Origin: Polynucleobacter sp. MWH-Jannik1A5
Lineage (GTDB): Bacteria > Pseudomonadota > Gammaproteobacteria > Burkholderiales > Burkholderiaceae
Assembly (NCBI RefSeq): GCF_018881795.1
Contig: NZ_JACVPQ010000001.1
Span: forward strand, 1,171,691-1,235,690
Length of the DNA stretch: 64,000 nucleotides
Direction of reading: 5' to 3'
Below, piece after piece: positions 1-9,213 of this stretch. A program made the position numbers and the translations under genes. Within the stretch, counting starts at the first letter, position 1; every line of letters begins with the position of its first letter. Under the pieces are notes generated by a model. It did not search any database. It saw only the letters and a list, made by a program, of their open reading frames with translations, and had not been told where the DNA came from.

Positions 1-1
1 A

Positions 2-373
2 AGAGCAGCGTTTTTTATAACATCTACGCTACTTGCTTTTTCGCTGATAATTTTGCTTCTTGTACACTTTTCGCTTGAGCTGTTGATTGGTCAGAAATTT
101 CAAAGTGCAATAGAATATATTCCATGGATTTGTGGGGCCTACACAGTTAATGGTTGCTACTCTGTGTACAACCAAGTATTAATATTCAAATCCAAATCAA
201 TTGTTATATCGTCAATTACGTTATTTTCTATTTTAACAGGTGCGGTATTTAGTATAATTTTGATTAAATTTCATGGCGCAATTGGGGCTGCAGAAGCCTT
301 CTTCCTCACCCTATTATTGAGATCATTTTTAACTTTTTTATATTCTAATAAAATATTATCTTTAAATTCTTAA
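2..373 (+). CDS. Wzx-like oligosaccharide flippase, C-terminal part
   Basis: The reading frame is open to the left edge, so this is the 3' end of a longer gene (frame beginning at base 2). The visible 123 residues are hydrophobic, with about three to four membrane-spanning stretches separated by short basic loops, as in the last helices of the MATE/PST flippase superfamily that moves undecaprenyl-linked oligosaccharides across the inner membrane. The position at the head of a glycosyltransferase cluster supports the Wzx reading. The N-terminal helices lie outside the window, so the family assignment rests on hydrophobicity and context. Confidence 0.6.
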   Translation, partial: RAAFFITSTLLAFSLIILLLVHFSLELLIGQKFQSAIEYIPWICGAYTVNGCYSVYNQVLIFKSKSIVISSITLFSILTGAVFSIILIKFHGAIGAAEAFFLTLLLRSFLTFLYSNKILSLNS

Positions 374-390
374 ATCATTTATAAATTATT

Positions 391-1296
391 TTGAATTCTA
401 AAATTTTAATTGCTATCCCAGTTTATAATGGCCAGCTCGGAATATTAAAAACTGTTGAAAGCTGCTTGTTGCAAACAGATCCTTGCAAAATCATTATTGT
501 GGATAATTGCTCAACTGATTTAACGGAAAAAATTATAAAAGATCATTACCATACAAATCAATATGTAGATTATTATCGCAATGAAAATAATTTAGGAAGA
601 ACTGGAAACTGGAATCGGGTTTTGGATATATTTCAAGGATATCCACATGAGTATATAAAATTCTTGTTTTGTGGGGATGAATTAAAGCCGTCCTGCATTG
701 AAGAGGTTAATAATGTAATCAAAATGTATCCAAAAATTGGAGCAATTGTTTTTGATTATGAATTTAATAATTATGAAAAGATATCTATTTCAAAGAATAA
801 GCTTGATGGATATCTTAGTGTTGAAAAAGTTGCAAAGCTTAACATGATAGATGGTGGATTTTTGGGATCAATAGTTTCTAATGTATATGGAAAGATAGCT
901 ATCGGTACTAATAGATTTTCTAGTTTATTTATTGGAAAAAATGATTTTGATTTTTCTGTCCTATATAATAAAGACGCATTTTACATTCCAAAAGTATTAT
1001 CAAGAACAAATATTGATCATCGAAAAACGTTTAAATTATCTATTGATTACTGGATTCAATGTGAATATGTCTTTAATAGAAGCTTTTGGCTTGAAAAATA
1101 CAAAAATCAATTGTCAGAATCTGATTATAGTTTTGCAAAAAAACGAATATTTTTAGATTTTATTAAAGCAAATCATGAATATTTTAGCTTTAAAGTTTAT
1201 TTTGAGGTAATAATTATTTCCTCAAGGATAGCGTTCATAAATTTAATAAAATTATCGTATAAAACCTTTTTAAATCTCTTTGCCAGAAAGCGATAA
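391..1296 (+). CDS. Family 2 glycosyltransferase
   Basis: A 301-residue protein starting with a TTG codon. The N-terminus has the GT-A pattern of GT2 enzymes: a beta strand followed by IPVYNG, then IIVDNCSTD at about residues 34-42, and a CGDE motif near residue 95 in place of the usual DxD metal site. It should transfer a nucleotide-activated sugar to a lipid-linked intermediate on the cytoplasmic face of the membrane. The gene is very AT-rich compared with the housekeeping genes of the window, which suggests relatively recent acquisition. Donor and acceptor cannot be read from the sequence. Confidence 0.85.
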   Translation: MNSKILIAIPVYNGQLGILKTVESCLLQTDPCKIIIVDNCSTDLTEKIIKDHYHTNQYVDYYRNENNLGRTGNWNRVLDIFQGYPHEYIKFLFCGDELKPSCIEEVNNVIKMYPKIGAIVFDYEFNNYEKISISKNKLDGYLSVEKVAKLNMIDGGFLGSIVSNVYGKIAIGTNRFSSLFIGKNDFDFSVLYNKDAFYIPKVLSRTNIDHRKTFKLSIDYWIQCEYVFNRSFWLEKYKNQLSESDYSFAKKRIFLDFIKANHEYFSFKVYFEVIIISSRIAFINLIKLSYKTFLNLFARKR

Positions 1297-1299
1297 CCT

Positions 1300-2013
1300 A
1301 TGCAAAAATTAAGCAATCTTGTACAAAATGCCTACACTAAGCTTGCGTTTCGACTTGATACAACTCGAATATTCTTTGATAAGCCGAAATTTGATTATCA
1401 GCCTTTGCCATGGGTGGGCATAAAAGATGCTTCTTTGAGGGGTGTTGAGACTTTTAACCGTTGGCAAGCAATTATTAAATACATCCCAAAGTCAGCTAGA
1501 ACAGTTAAGGATATTGGCTGTTGTGTCGGTTTCTTTTGTCACTCAGCTGTAGAAAGTGGTTTATATGCTGTAGGAATTGACAATAACGAGCGCTTCTTGA
1601 GAATTGCTCGTTACGTTCAATCTAAGTTAGGAAATGGCGATAATGAGGTTTTTATTAATATTAGCATTAGCCCTGATAATGTTTCTATTGTTCCTCGAAC
1701 TGATGTAACTATTCTTCTATCCATATGGCACCACTGGGTTTTTAGTTTCGGCTTAGAGCGCGCAACTTTAATGTTGCAGGAGGTTTGGGCATCTACGAAC
1801 ATGGCTCTAATTTTTGAGAGCGGGGAAGAGGAGGTGGCTGAAGAGTTTAACTTACCATTCCAAGGCGTGGCATCTGATTGGCTTGAAGCGTATTTGAAGA
1901 AGGCTCTTTCTCAGTCGGAGATAGTGCGATTGGGCACATTTGAGGCGGCTAGTTACCCTCACTACAAAATAAAAAATCATCGAAGGACGGTTTTTATTGT
2001 TAAAAAGACGTGA
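1300..2013 (+). CDS. Class I SAM-dependent methyltransferase
   Basis: A 237-residue protein starting 3 bases after the preceding stop. Near residues 69-78 it has a motif-I-like glycine segment (DIGCCVGFF), followed by an acidic strand end (GID) about 20 residues later, the usual ribose-binding carboxylate. A WHHW motif lies in the middle. The family pattern indicates a Rossmann-fold methyltransferase, and the setting suggests methylation of a sugar or another glycan component. GC content is higher than in the preceding glycosyltransferase. The substrate is unknown. Confidence 0.7.
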   Translation: MQKLSNLVQNAYTKLAFRLDTTRIFFDKPKFDYQPLPWVGIKDASLRGVETFNRWQAIIKYIPKSARTVKDIGCCVGFFCHSAVESGLYAVGIDNNERFLRIARYVQSKLGNGDNEVFINISISPDNVSIVPRTDVTILLSIWHHWVFSFGLERATLMLQEVWASTNMALIFESGEEEVAEEFNLPFQGVASDWLEAYLKKALSQSEIVRLGTFEAASYPHYKIKNHRRTVFIVKKT

Positions 2014-2041
2014 AATCTAGCTTGAATGTGGGGGCGCTATC

Positions 2042-3154
2042 ATGTTTTTCTCGGAAGTTAATTTGGTCTTAGCGCATATAGGTATAAGACCTATTTATGC
2101 TGAAAAGTACAACGATTTATTGTCACCGGCATTCAAGTGTAAAAACTGGTTTGGGGCCAAGACTGATTTACGTAAAAATGCGAATAAATTAAGCTGGCGG
2201 GCAAAATTACTGCCTTGGTTAAATAAGTTTGAGAGAATTGATGGCTTCATGAGGCAAAATTGCCTCTTAAAAAAAAGTTTAAACGGCTACCTCTTCATTG
2301 GGAAGGATGAGGGTGTAATTGTTAAGGGGGTGGCATCTAGTTTGGAGCCAAATTTTTTTGATAATTATGTCATCGCAGAGCGCCTATTCCCCGAATTATC
2401 TAACCCAGTTATTCGCAAGTTTAGCTTTAATGCGCATGATGTATTAATGCAAAAGATTATTCCAATTAAGAGGCGGCTTAACTGGAGGGACTGGGAAGAA
2501 ATATATCCGAATATTATCAATCAACTTTTGGGTAATATTTTTTCTTCAGGACACTTTAGCGTTTCCTCGGTCCGAGAAATCAAAATGGAACTAGATTCCA
2601 ACATTAGCAATTCTATAAGCCAGCAATCTTCTTTAAAAATTCAGTTTAATGAAATTTTCAATTTATTCAATGAGATCTATGGCCTGATCAATCCAAATGA
2701 GGCTTTTGATTCCCTCCCCATGGTCATTCAATTTGCGCATGGCGATTTGACTCCAGATAATTGTTTATATACGGGGGATAGGTTTATATTGATTGATTGG
2801 GATAATGGCGGAAATCATTGTTGTTTTTATGACTTAATTATTCCCAAAATCTATGACAAAGATGCGTTGGCATGGAAAAAATTTCATCAAATTTCTATGG
2901 AAAATATTTTCAATGCAGAATTTTTTGGCCCCTCAGGAGGGATGTTTGTTGAGCACCTTCAAAGGGTTCTTGGGGTTGAACCAGTCGCAACCCAAATCAA
3001 GCTTGGAATATTATTTTCTATAGTGGAAATGGCAGTAAAAAACTTTAAAAGGCATCAAACCGATGAGTGGCAAGATGATGGCGGCGAAATTCTCGTCATC
3101 ATAAAGAAGGTGCTGCTGTCAATAAGGGACTCAATTAGCCCTGGGGAAATCTAA
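2042..3154 (+). CDS. APH/choline-kinase-like phosphotransferase
   Basis: A 370-residue protein with the catalytic loop HGDLTPDN near residues 233-240 and the metal-binding IDWD near residues 251-254, both hallmarks of the aminoglycoside phosphotransferase/choline kinase fold. The N-terminal lobe has a GKDEGVIVKG strand pattern that could carry the ATP-binding lysine. In polysaccharide clusters such kinases usually phosphorylate a sugar or an amino-alcohol rather than an antibiotic. It is followed after one base by asnB, so the two are probably co-translated. The substrate is not determinable. Confidence 0.7.
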   Translation: MFFSEVNLVLAHIGIRPIYAEKYNDLLSPAFKCKNWFGAKTDLRKNANKLSWRAKLLPWLNKFERIDGFMRQNCLLKKSLNGYLFIGKDEGVIVKGVASSLEPNFFDNYVIAERLFPELSNPVIRKFSFNAHDVLMQKIIPIKRRLNWRDWEEIYPNIINQLLGNIFSSGHFSVSSVREIKMELDSNISNSISQQSSLKIQFNEIFNLFNEIYGLINPNEAFDSLPMVIQFAHGDLTPDNCLYTGDRFILIDWDNGGNHCCFYDLIIPKIYDKDALAWKKFHQISMENIFNAEFFGPSGGMFVEHLQRVLGVEPVATQIKLGILFSIVEMAVKNFKRHQTDEWQDDGGEILVIIKKVLLSIRDSISPGEI

Positions 3155-3155
3155 T

Positions 3156-4952
3156 ATGTGTTCGATTATCGGGGTATATGCAACTGGAGCCAATAAAATT
3201 GGGATCGATCAACATAGGTTCCTAAGCGATGGCTTTAAGGCCATGAGGCACCGCGGTCCAGATGGAGAAGGGAGCATTGTCATTGATGATAAGGTTATCT
3301 TAGGGCATCAACGGCTAGCTATATTGGATATTTCTGAAGCTGGATCCCAGCCAATGTTTAATCAAAATTCGGCTCTTATATTTAATGGTGAGATCTATAA
3401 CTATCAAGAAATTCGTGAAACTTATTTTCATTCTCAAAAATATGAATTTAAGTCCGAATCTGATACCGAGGTTTTGAAGTATTTTTTAGATCACTTCGGG
3501 ATTGGTGAGTTAAGCAAGTTGAATGGAATGTTTTCGTTTGGTTACTATAACAAATCAGAAAAAAAATTATTTCTTGTTAGGGATCGTCTTGGTGTCAAGC
3601 CTCTCTATTTTACTGAGGTTGATGGATATATTTATTTCTCATCTGAGATTACCCCTCTTTATTCGGTAGTAAAAAGCATAAAACTAAATGATGTGGCTAT
3701 AAAGGCTTACTTTGATGACACGGCTACAGATTACAACTCAGAAACTTTAATACAGTCGATATATCAAGTGGGGGCTGGGGAATATATTGTGATCGATGGT
3801 GATGGATTTAAGAAAACTAGCTGGTATATTCTGCCCTCAAGCGAGAAGGCCCCAGATAAGTCCAAAATTGTAGGCGATTATGAGGATTTACTTGTCGATG
3901 CAATTCGAATAAGGCTGCGTGCTGATGTGCCTGTTTGCATGACGCTGAGCGGGGGTGTTGATTCGTCGACAATCTACACATTGATCAAGGAACGACTGGG
4001 TTTACCTGTTGCTGTTTTTACATTTGATCATCCTGGCGCCGCGACCTCCGAGTTGGATCGAGTGATGGCTCTTACTTCAAAGTATGGGGATTCATGTACT
4101 GTTATTACAGATGATTTAGATCTACAGGGTTTGACGATTGATGATTTGTCCGACGACCTGAGTTGTACTGAGTATCCAATATGGAGTTTTTCTACTAGGG
4201 CCTACAGATTGATGTATGAGGCGATTGCAAAAAAAGGCTATAAGGTTGTTATTGAGGGCCATGGTGCCGATGAGGTTTTGGGTGGGTATACATACTTAAT
4301 AAGAGAGGCAATTATAGATTCAATTGAAAGTATGAATTTACATGAGGCCTACAAACTCATACGCATTATCTATTCAACTGGTCATGAAGAGCAAACCACA
4401 TCAATGCAAAAATGGCGTTTCATGCTATCTTGCATTTTGAATGCATTTAGGTTGCGCGGTATAAGAGTTGGTTTTAAGCCGGCCATTCATGAAGCAATTC
4501 AGTACAAAATACTTCCCATTGTTTTAAGAGCTTTTGATCGGCTATCAATGAGATATTCAATTGAGTCACGAGCACCATTTTTGGATTACAGGGTGGTTGA
4601 ATTTGGATTGAGTTTAGGGCCAAATCAATTGGTAAACCCAATTGGAAACAAGGCAATTCTTAGGGAAATACTAAAAAAATATAACAATAGCTTCATATAT
4701 GAATATAAAGCTAAGCATGGCTTTTCATCCGACTTGCCAAGTTTAGTTGGGTCCGAGGTGATTAGACGTGCACTATCTAATTTGATAAGAGACTCACATG
4801 TGCTGCAAAATTACCCATTGAGAGTTTCTGGCGGGATTGAATATTTTCGCAAGAAGGTTAATGGCGAAGAAGGTTTATTTGAGCCCAGCAAATCTGCATT
4901 AATTGCTATTTTTGAGAAAAATATTACAAAAGGCGCAGAAAAATTTGAATAA
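3156..4952 (+). CDS. asnB: Glutamine-hydrolysing asparagine synthetase family amidotransferase
   Basis: A 598-residue protein of the usual AsnB length. The N-terminal class-II glutamine amidotransferase domain starts with the nucleophile Cys2 (MCSIIGVYA), followed by RHRGPDGEG and a FNGEIYN motif near residue 75. The synthetase domain has the ATP-pyrophosphatase loop SGGVDSS near residue 265 and the EGHGADE segment near residue 370. In glycan clusters such enzymes (for example WbpS of Pseudomonas O-antigen) amidate sugar carboxylates. The location between a kinase and a second AsnB-like gene favours that role over free asparagine synthesis, but this is inference. Confidence 0.9.
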   Translation: MCSIIGVYATGANKIGIDQHRFLSDGFKAMRHRGPDGEGSIVIDDKVILGHQRLAILDISEAGSQPMFNQNSALIFNGEIYNYQEIRETYFHSQKYEFKSESDTEVLKYFLDHFGIGELSKLNGMFSFGYYNKSEKKLFLVRDRLGVKPLYFTEVDGYIYFSSEITPLYSVVKSIKLNDVAIKAYFDDTATDYNSETLIQSIYQVGAGEYIVIDGDGFKKTSWYILPSSEKAPDKSKIVGDYEDLLVDAIRIRLRADVPVCMTLSGGVDSSTIYTLIKERLGLPVAVFTFDHPGAATSELDRVMALTSKYGDSCTVITDDLDLQGLTIDDLSDDLSCTEYPIWSFSTRAYRLMYEAIAKKGYKVVIEGHGADEVLGGYTYLIREAIIDSIESMNLHEAYKLIRIIYSTGHEEQTTSMQKWRFMLSCILNAFRLRGIRVGFKPAIHEAIQYKILPIVLRAFDRLSMRYSIESRAPFLDYRVVEFGLSLGPNQLVNPIGNKAILREILKKYNNSFIYEYKAKHGFSSDLPSLVGSEVIRRALSNLIRDSHVLQNYPLRVSGGIEYFRKKVNGEEGLFEPSKSALIAIFEKNITKGAEKFE

Positions 4953-6354
4953 TAAAGTAACGCAGGAAATACAAAGTTTCTTAATTAGGCAGGATTGGTT
5001 GGGTATAAACAATATTTTTTATAACACTAGAACGGGGTTATGCGCAAACAACATCAATGATGTTATTGATTTCAATAGCTTTGAATTGGATCCGGACGGA
5101 CTTATTAATTATCTGAAATTTGGATATTGTGTATTTGGTCGAACCCCTGTTAAAGATGTTTATTTTTTGCGACAAAACGAGGTGCTTAGCAAAAACTCTG
5201 AAGGAAAGTTTCAAATATTCGAAGATGAAGATCCGTGCCTAAGTTATCTCTCATTGGTTACTTCTGAGGTTGATGCTATGGAAAAAATTTCCTCGGCTGT
5301 GCAATTAACTGCAAACAACTTTAAAAATTCAAATATTTGTATACCAATGAGTGGGGGTTATGACTCAAGGTTGATTAATTATTTCTGTTCCGAACATAAG
5401 CATATCCAAGCTTTTACATATGGAATAAGCTTTAAACAGTCTAGGTCATTTGAAGCTGTTAATGCGAAAGCTATATGCGAGAAGTTAAATGTGCCTTGGA
5501 AGCTGATTGAGCTTGGGAAATTTCATGATTATTTACCCAACTGGGTTTCATTGTATGGTATTTCCACTCATGCCCATGGTATGTATCAATGGGAGTTTTA
5601 CGAAAAAATAAAAAGTCGTTATGGCGTCATGCCTGTAATAAGTGGAATTGTTGGTGATGCATGGGCTGGAAGTCCAAATACTTCGGAACCATTAGTGCCG
5701 GATGATCTAAAAAATCTTGGATATTCTCATGGAGCTTTTGCTGATGAAACACAGTGCTTGTTAAAATCAAAAGAAGATCTTATTGCTGAAGAATTTGAGA
5801 AAAAAAGAATTTTATTAAAAGATGAGAGATATAGAGTGCTCTATTTGGTTCGAACAAAAATGATTCTCCTTTCTTATCTACTAAAGGTTCCAAGTTTTCT
5901 TGGATTTTCTGCGCATACTCCATTTGCAGATATTAAGGTGGCAATGTCGATGCTAACGATTGAGCCTAGTAGATGGCGCAACAGACTGTGGCAAAAAGAA
6001 TTTTTATCGAAGCATAATCTTGATGTAGAGCGCTCTAATTCCCCTATGCTTTATCAAAATGATTTAGATTATTTAGGTATGTTGGAAAGACCATTAGAGC
6101 CCTTAAGGATCAATATTCTTTCTAGCGTGTTTCGGCCAAAATATTTAGAGTGGATAAATTCTAATGTTATTGCTACCAAGTGGCATCTTGGCTTTTCCCA
6201 CAAGGTATTGTCGTCTGGCAGGATTGGTGCTGGACTTCGCCTCTTTGGGCTAAAAGATACAGCTTTGGTTGCCTATTCCGCATATATGACTATCAAGCCT
6301 ATTGAGGATCTAATGTTGAAAGTTATAGAAAATAACCGTACGAAGTATTTATGA
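4945..6354 (+). CDS. AsnB-like amide synthetase with degenerate N-terminal domain
   Basis: About 469 residues from a TTG start at 4945 that overlaps the stop of asnB; an upstream in-frame start at 4903 would overlap asnB by 50 bases. The ATP-pyrophosphatase loop is present as PMSGGYDSR near residues 134-142. The N-terminal part is short and lacks the catalytic cysteine directly after the initiator, so glutaminase activity is unlikely. This resembles asparagine-synthetase-related ligases such as beta-lactam synthetase, which adenylate a carboxylate and use a different amine. The next gene starts in its stop codon (ATGA). The product is unknown. Confidence 0.7.
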   Translation: MNNKVTQEIQSFLIRQDWLGINNIFYNTRTGLCANNINDVIDFNSFELDPDGLINYLKFGYCVFGRTPVKDVYFLRQNEVLSKNSEGKFQIFEDEDPCLSYLSLVTSEVDAMEKISSAVQLTANNFKNSNICIPMSGGYDSRLINYFCSEHKHIQAFTYGISFKQSRSFEAVNAKAICEKLNVPWKLIELGKFHDYLPNWVSLYGISTHAHGMYQWEFYEKIKSRYGVMPVISGIVGDAWAGSPNTSEPLVPDDLKNLGYSHGAFADETQCLLKSKEDLIAEEFEKKRILLKDERYRVLYLVRTKMILLSYLLKVPSFLGFSAHTPFADIKVAMSMLTIEPSRWRNRLWQKEFLSKHNLDVERSNSPMLYQNDLDYLGMLERPLEPLRINILSSVFRPKYLEWINSNVIATKWHLGFSHKVLSSGRIGAGLRLFGLKDTALVAYSAYMTIKPIEDLMLKVIENNRTKYL

Positions 6355-7487
6355 GGCTATTATTTCTAGGTGATTATTGTATTTCGGGAACATCAAAGCC
6401 CAATATGGGCCCTAACTTATCCAAGTTATTGGGTTCGGCTGATGTTATTGGGATAAATTTCGAAGGCCCTATTCATGCGGGTGATTTATCTAGGGCAATC
6501 AAAGCCGGTCCATCAATTTCTCAGAGCAGTCAGTCACTGGAATTTATAAAATCCGTTGGGGCAACGCATTTTTGTCTTGCAAATAACCACATTATGGATT
6601 TTGGATTAGATGGTTTTAGAGAAACCTTAAAAAAGTTTAAAGCAAACGAATATTTTGGCGCCAGCTTAAATAGCGAGTCAATTTATAAGCCATCCATCAT
6701 CAATGGCGATGAAATATCTATTGGATTGCTTGCTTTTTCTGAGGCTCAGTTTGGGGTACATGGTGATGTGCTGGGGAATAATTACGAGGGTGTGGCAAGG
6801 GTAGACCACCCTTTGGCGCGAAAAGCAGTTCAAGATGCCAAGAGATTTTGTGATCGAGTGATAGTTCAGGTACATGCGGGACTTGAAATGGTTGATTTGC
6901 CCTTGCCGGAGTGGCGCAATCGTTACCGAGAGTTGGTTGAGTTGGGTGCTGATTTAGTGATTGGGCATCATCCACACGTTCTACAGGGGGCAGAATCTTA
7001 TAAAGGATCTATGATTTATTACAGTATTGGAAACTTTTATATGGACTTTATGTTTGATCATGGGGAAACCTTTTCTGGAGGCCTTGTAGAGGTGACAGTT
7101 GATAGTGGAGGCTTGAATTCAAGGCTTATTCCATTGAAATCCACTATTGACTTGGTGGACCTGGATTTATCAATAACAGCTCAACAAGACTATAAATCAC
7201 TTTGCGATAGACTGATTAATATCGACTCATATTTGCTGGAGGTTCAAAAGATTTGCGACCATTTTTGGGAACATGTTTATACGAAATATTATGAGGTAGC
7301 ACTTAATGGATTTGGGGTTCGGATGAAATTCTCGAAACTGCTAAAAAATGCTCATCATATTTTGAGAAACGCCCTACGGTGTAGAAGGTCCGAGCGCGAA
7401 AATTATTTACTTCTTTTGCATAATATTCAAATTGAGTCTCATCGATGGGCTGTTGAGCGTGCTATTTGGGGTAAGTTATTTAAATGA
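6351..7487 (+). CDS. CapA-family (PGA_cap) metallophosphatase-like protein
   Basis: A 378-residue protein with the PGA_cap order of motifs: LFLGDYC at the N-terminus, NFEGPI near residue 36, LANNHIMDFG near residue 77, and GHHPHVLQG near residue 205. These form the dinuclear metal site of the calcineurin-like fold seen in CapA of poly-gamma-glutamate capsule systems. No signal peptide or membrane helix is evident at the N-terminus, unlike classical CapA. It overlaps the genes on both sides by 4 bases (ATGA), so it belongs to the same translational unit as the amide synthetases. Confidence 0.8.
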   Translation: MRLLFLGDYCISGTSKPNMGPNLSKLLGSADVIGINFEGPIHAGDLSRAIKAGPSISQSSQSLEFIKSVGATHFCLANNHIMDFGLDGFRETLKKFKANEYFGASLNSESIYKPSIINGDEISIGLLAFSEAQFGVHGDVLGNNYEGVARVDHPLARKAVQDAKRFCDRVIVQVHAGLEMVDLPLPEWRNRYRELVELGADLVIGHHPHVLQGAESYKGSMIYYSIGNFYMDFMFDHGETFSGGLVEVTVDSGGLNSRLIPLKSTIDLVDLDLSITAQQDYKSLCDRLINIDSYLLEVQKICDHFWEHVYTKYYEVALNGFGVRMKFSKLLKNAHHILRNALRCRRSERENYLLLLHNIQIESHRWAVERAIWGKLFK

Positions 7488-8398
7488 ATTCCCCAATAAT
7501 TCTTTTTGCATATGCACGCTTGGATCATTTAAAAAAAACTATTGAAGCATTGTTGCAAAATGCAGAATGCATATCATCGGATTTAATTATTTATTCAGAT
7601 GCTGCCCGGACCCATGAAATGATGCCTAAGGTTGCTAGTGTTAGAGAATATCTAAAAGAGATCAAAGGATTTAAATCGGTAAGAATTATTTTAAGAGAGG
7701 AAAACTATGGGCTCAGCAGGTCAATCATTAATGGTGTAAGTAATACTTTGGGTGAATATGAATCAGTAATTGTTCTTGAGGATGATATAGTCACTTCGCC
7801 ATATTTTCTCAAATACATGAATGAGGCATTATTGCAGTATAGAAAAGATGAATCTGTGGCAAGTATTCATGGTTACGTTTACCCGGTAAATGAAGTTCTA
7901 CCGGATGCGTTTTTTTTACGCGGATCTGACTGTTGGGGCTGGGCTACATGGCGGCGTGGATGGGAGGTATTCAACCCAAATGCACGGGCCCTATTGGATG
8001 GTCTTAAAGCTGGCAACTTGATCGAATCCTTTGACTTTAATGGTGCATACGGCTATTCAAGAATGCTTGAAAGTCAAATTAGGGGTCTGAATGATTCATG
8101 GGCAGTGCGTTGGTACGCATCAACATTTCTTGCAAATAAATTAACTTTATACCCTGGTCGAAGTTTAGTTCACAATATTGGCAATGATAGTAGCGGAACA
8201 CATTGTTATACCAATAAAGACTATGATGCAATTATGAGCCCCAACCCTATTGATTTAAGCAAAGTGAGAGTTGAGGAATCCAAGTTAGCTAAAGCTGCAT
8301 TCGAAAACTTTTTTCGGAAAAAAAAACCTTATCTTGCTAGCATATTCGCAAATAGGATTAATGCTATTTCAAGCAGAATAAATAAATGGATTCAATAA
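7484..8398 (+). CDS. Glycosyltransferase, GT2-like
   Basis: A 304-residue protein with a GT-A start (ILFAYARLDHLKKTIEALL), an acidic metal-binding segment VLEDDIVTSPYF near residues 100-111, and a WGWATWRRGW segment near residue 150 seen in many GT2-like enzymes of surface polysaccharide clusters. It is expected to be cytoplasmic or peripheral to the inner membrane. It starts within the stop codon of the CapA-like gene and overlaps the next gene by 13 bases, indicating tight coupling. The transferred sugar is not known. Confidence 0.8.
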   Translation: MNSPIILFAYARLDHLKKTIEALLQNAECISSDLIIYSDAARTHEMMPKVASVREYLKEIKGFKSVRIILREENYGLSRSIINGVSNTLGEYESVIVLEDDIVTSPYFLKYMNEALLQYRKDESVASIHGYVYPVNEVLPDAFFLRGSDCWGWATWRRGWEVFNPNARALLDGLKAGNLIESFDFNGAYGYSRMLESQIRGLNDSWAVRWYASTFLANKLTLYPGRSLVHNIGNDSSGTHCYTNKDYDAIMSPNPIDLSKVRVEESKLAKAAFENFFRKKKPYLASIFANRINAISSRINKWIQ

Positions 8399-9213
8399 AA
8401 TCAATAATTAAGCCTTGGGTACCTCCGGCTATTCTTCAAATGCTACGTAGCTTATTGCATAAGGAAATTTACTGGAAAGGAAGCTACCCAACTTGGGGAA
8501 CAGCAGTTGCCTTGTCGTCTGGCTATCATGCGGACGTGATACTAGAGAAAGTATTAGATGCTACGCTCAAGGTTAAGAGAGGCGAATTTGCTTTTGAGCG
8601 AGACTCAATTTTGTTTCAAAAGATCCAGTATTCTTGGCCAGTTACTGCTGCATTAATGCTAGCCGCTGCAAAAAACTCTGGAGAGCTACATGTGTTGGAT
8701 TTTGGAGGAGCATTAGGTAGTAGTTATTTTCAAAACCGCCCATTTTTATTGGGGTTAAAAAAAGTTTCATGGTCTGTTGTTGAGCAGTCAAATTTTGTTC
8801 ACGCTGGTGAGCGTTATATACAAAATGACATAATTAAATTTTTCAATACAATTAAAGATTGTTTAAAAGTTAATAAACCGAATGTAATTTTACTTTCTAG
8901 TGTTGCGCAATACTTGCCTCACGTAGACGATCTTATTTCCGAAATTAACAAAATTGATGCCTCCATCTTAATTTTTGATCGCACGCCATTTGCCTTAGAT
9001 GAGCGAGAAAAAATTTGCATTCAAATAGTTCCCGAGAAAATATGCAAAGTTAGCTACCCAATGCGAATTTTATCGTTGAGAAATTTGCTAAGTTCGTTAA
9101 CCAACTGGAAGTTAACCGAAGAATTTTTGTGCCCAGAGGGAGTGAGGCATGTTTTTTTCGGCCCATCCATGGAATTTTTGGGTCTCATATTTGAGCGAGC
9201 GAATGATAGATAA
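8386..9213 (+). CDS. Putative methyltransferase of the TIGR04325 type
   Basis: A 275-residue protein with the layout I associate with the TIGR04325/LIC12133 group: an N-terminal YWKGSYPTW segment, a long helical stretch, then LDFGGALGSSYF near residues 104-115 as the SAM-binding glycine loop, and a later ILLSSVAQYLPH strand. This group occurs almost only in polysaccharide clusters and is presumed to methylate glycans. It overlaps its neighbours on both sides. The family name comes from remembered motif similarity; the fold assignment is firmer than the name. Confidence 0.7.
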   Translation: MDSIKSIIKPWVPPAILQMLRSLLHKEIYWKGSYPTWGTAVALSSGYHADVILEKVLDATLKVKRGEFAFERDSILFQKIQYSWPVTAALMLAAAKNSGELHVLDFGGALGSSYFQNRPFLLGLKKVSWSVVEQSNFVHAGERYIQNDIIKFFNTIKDCLKVNKPNVILLSSVAQYLPHVDDLISEINKIDASILIFDRTPFALDEREKICIQIVPEKICKVSYPMRILSLRNLLSSLTNWKLTEEFLCPEGVRHVFFGPSMEFLGLIFERANDR

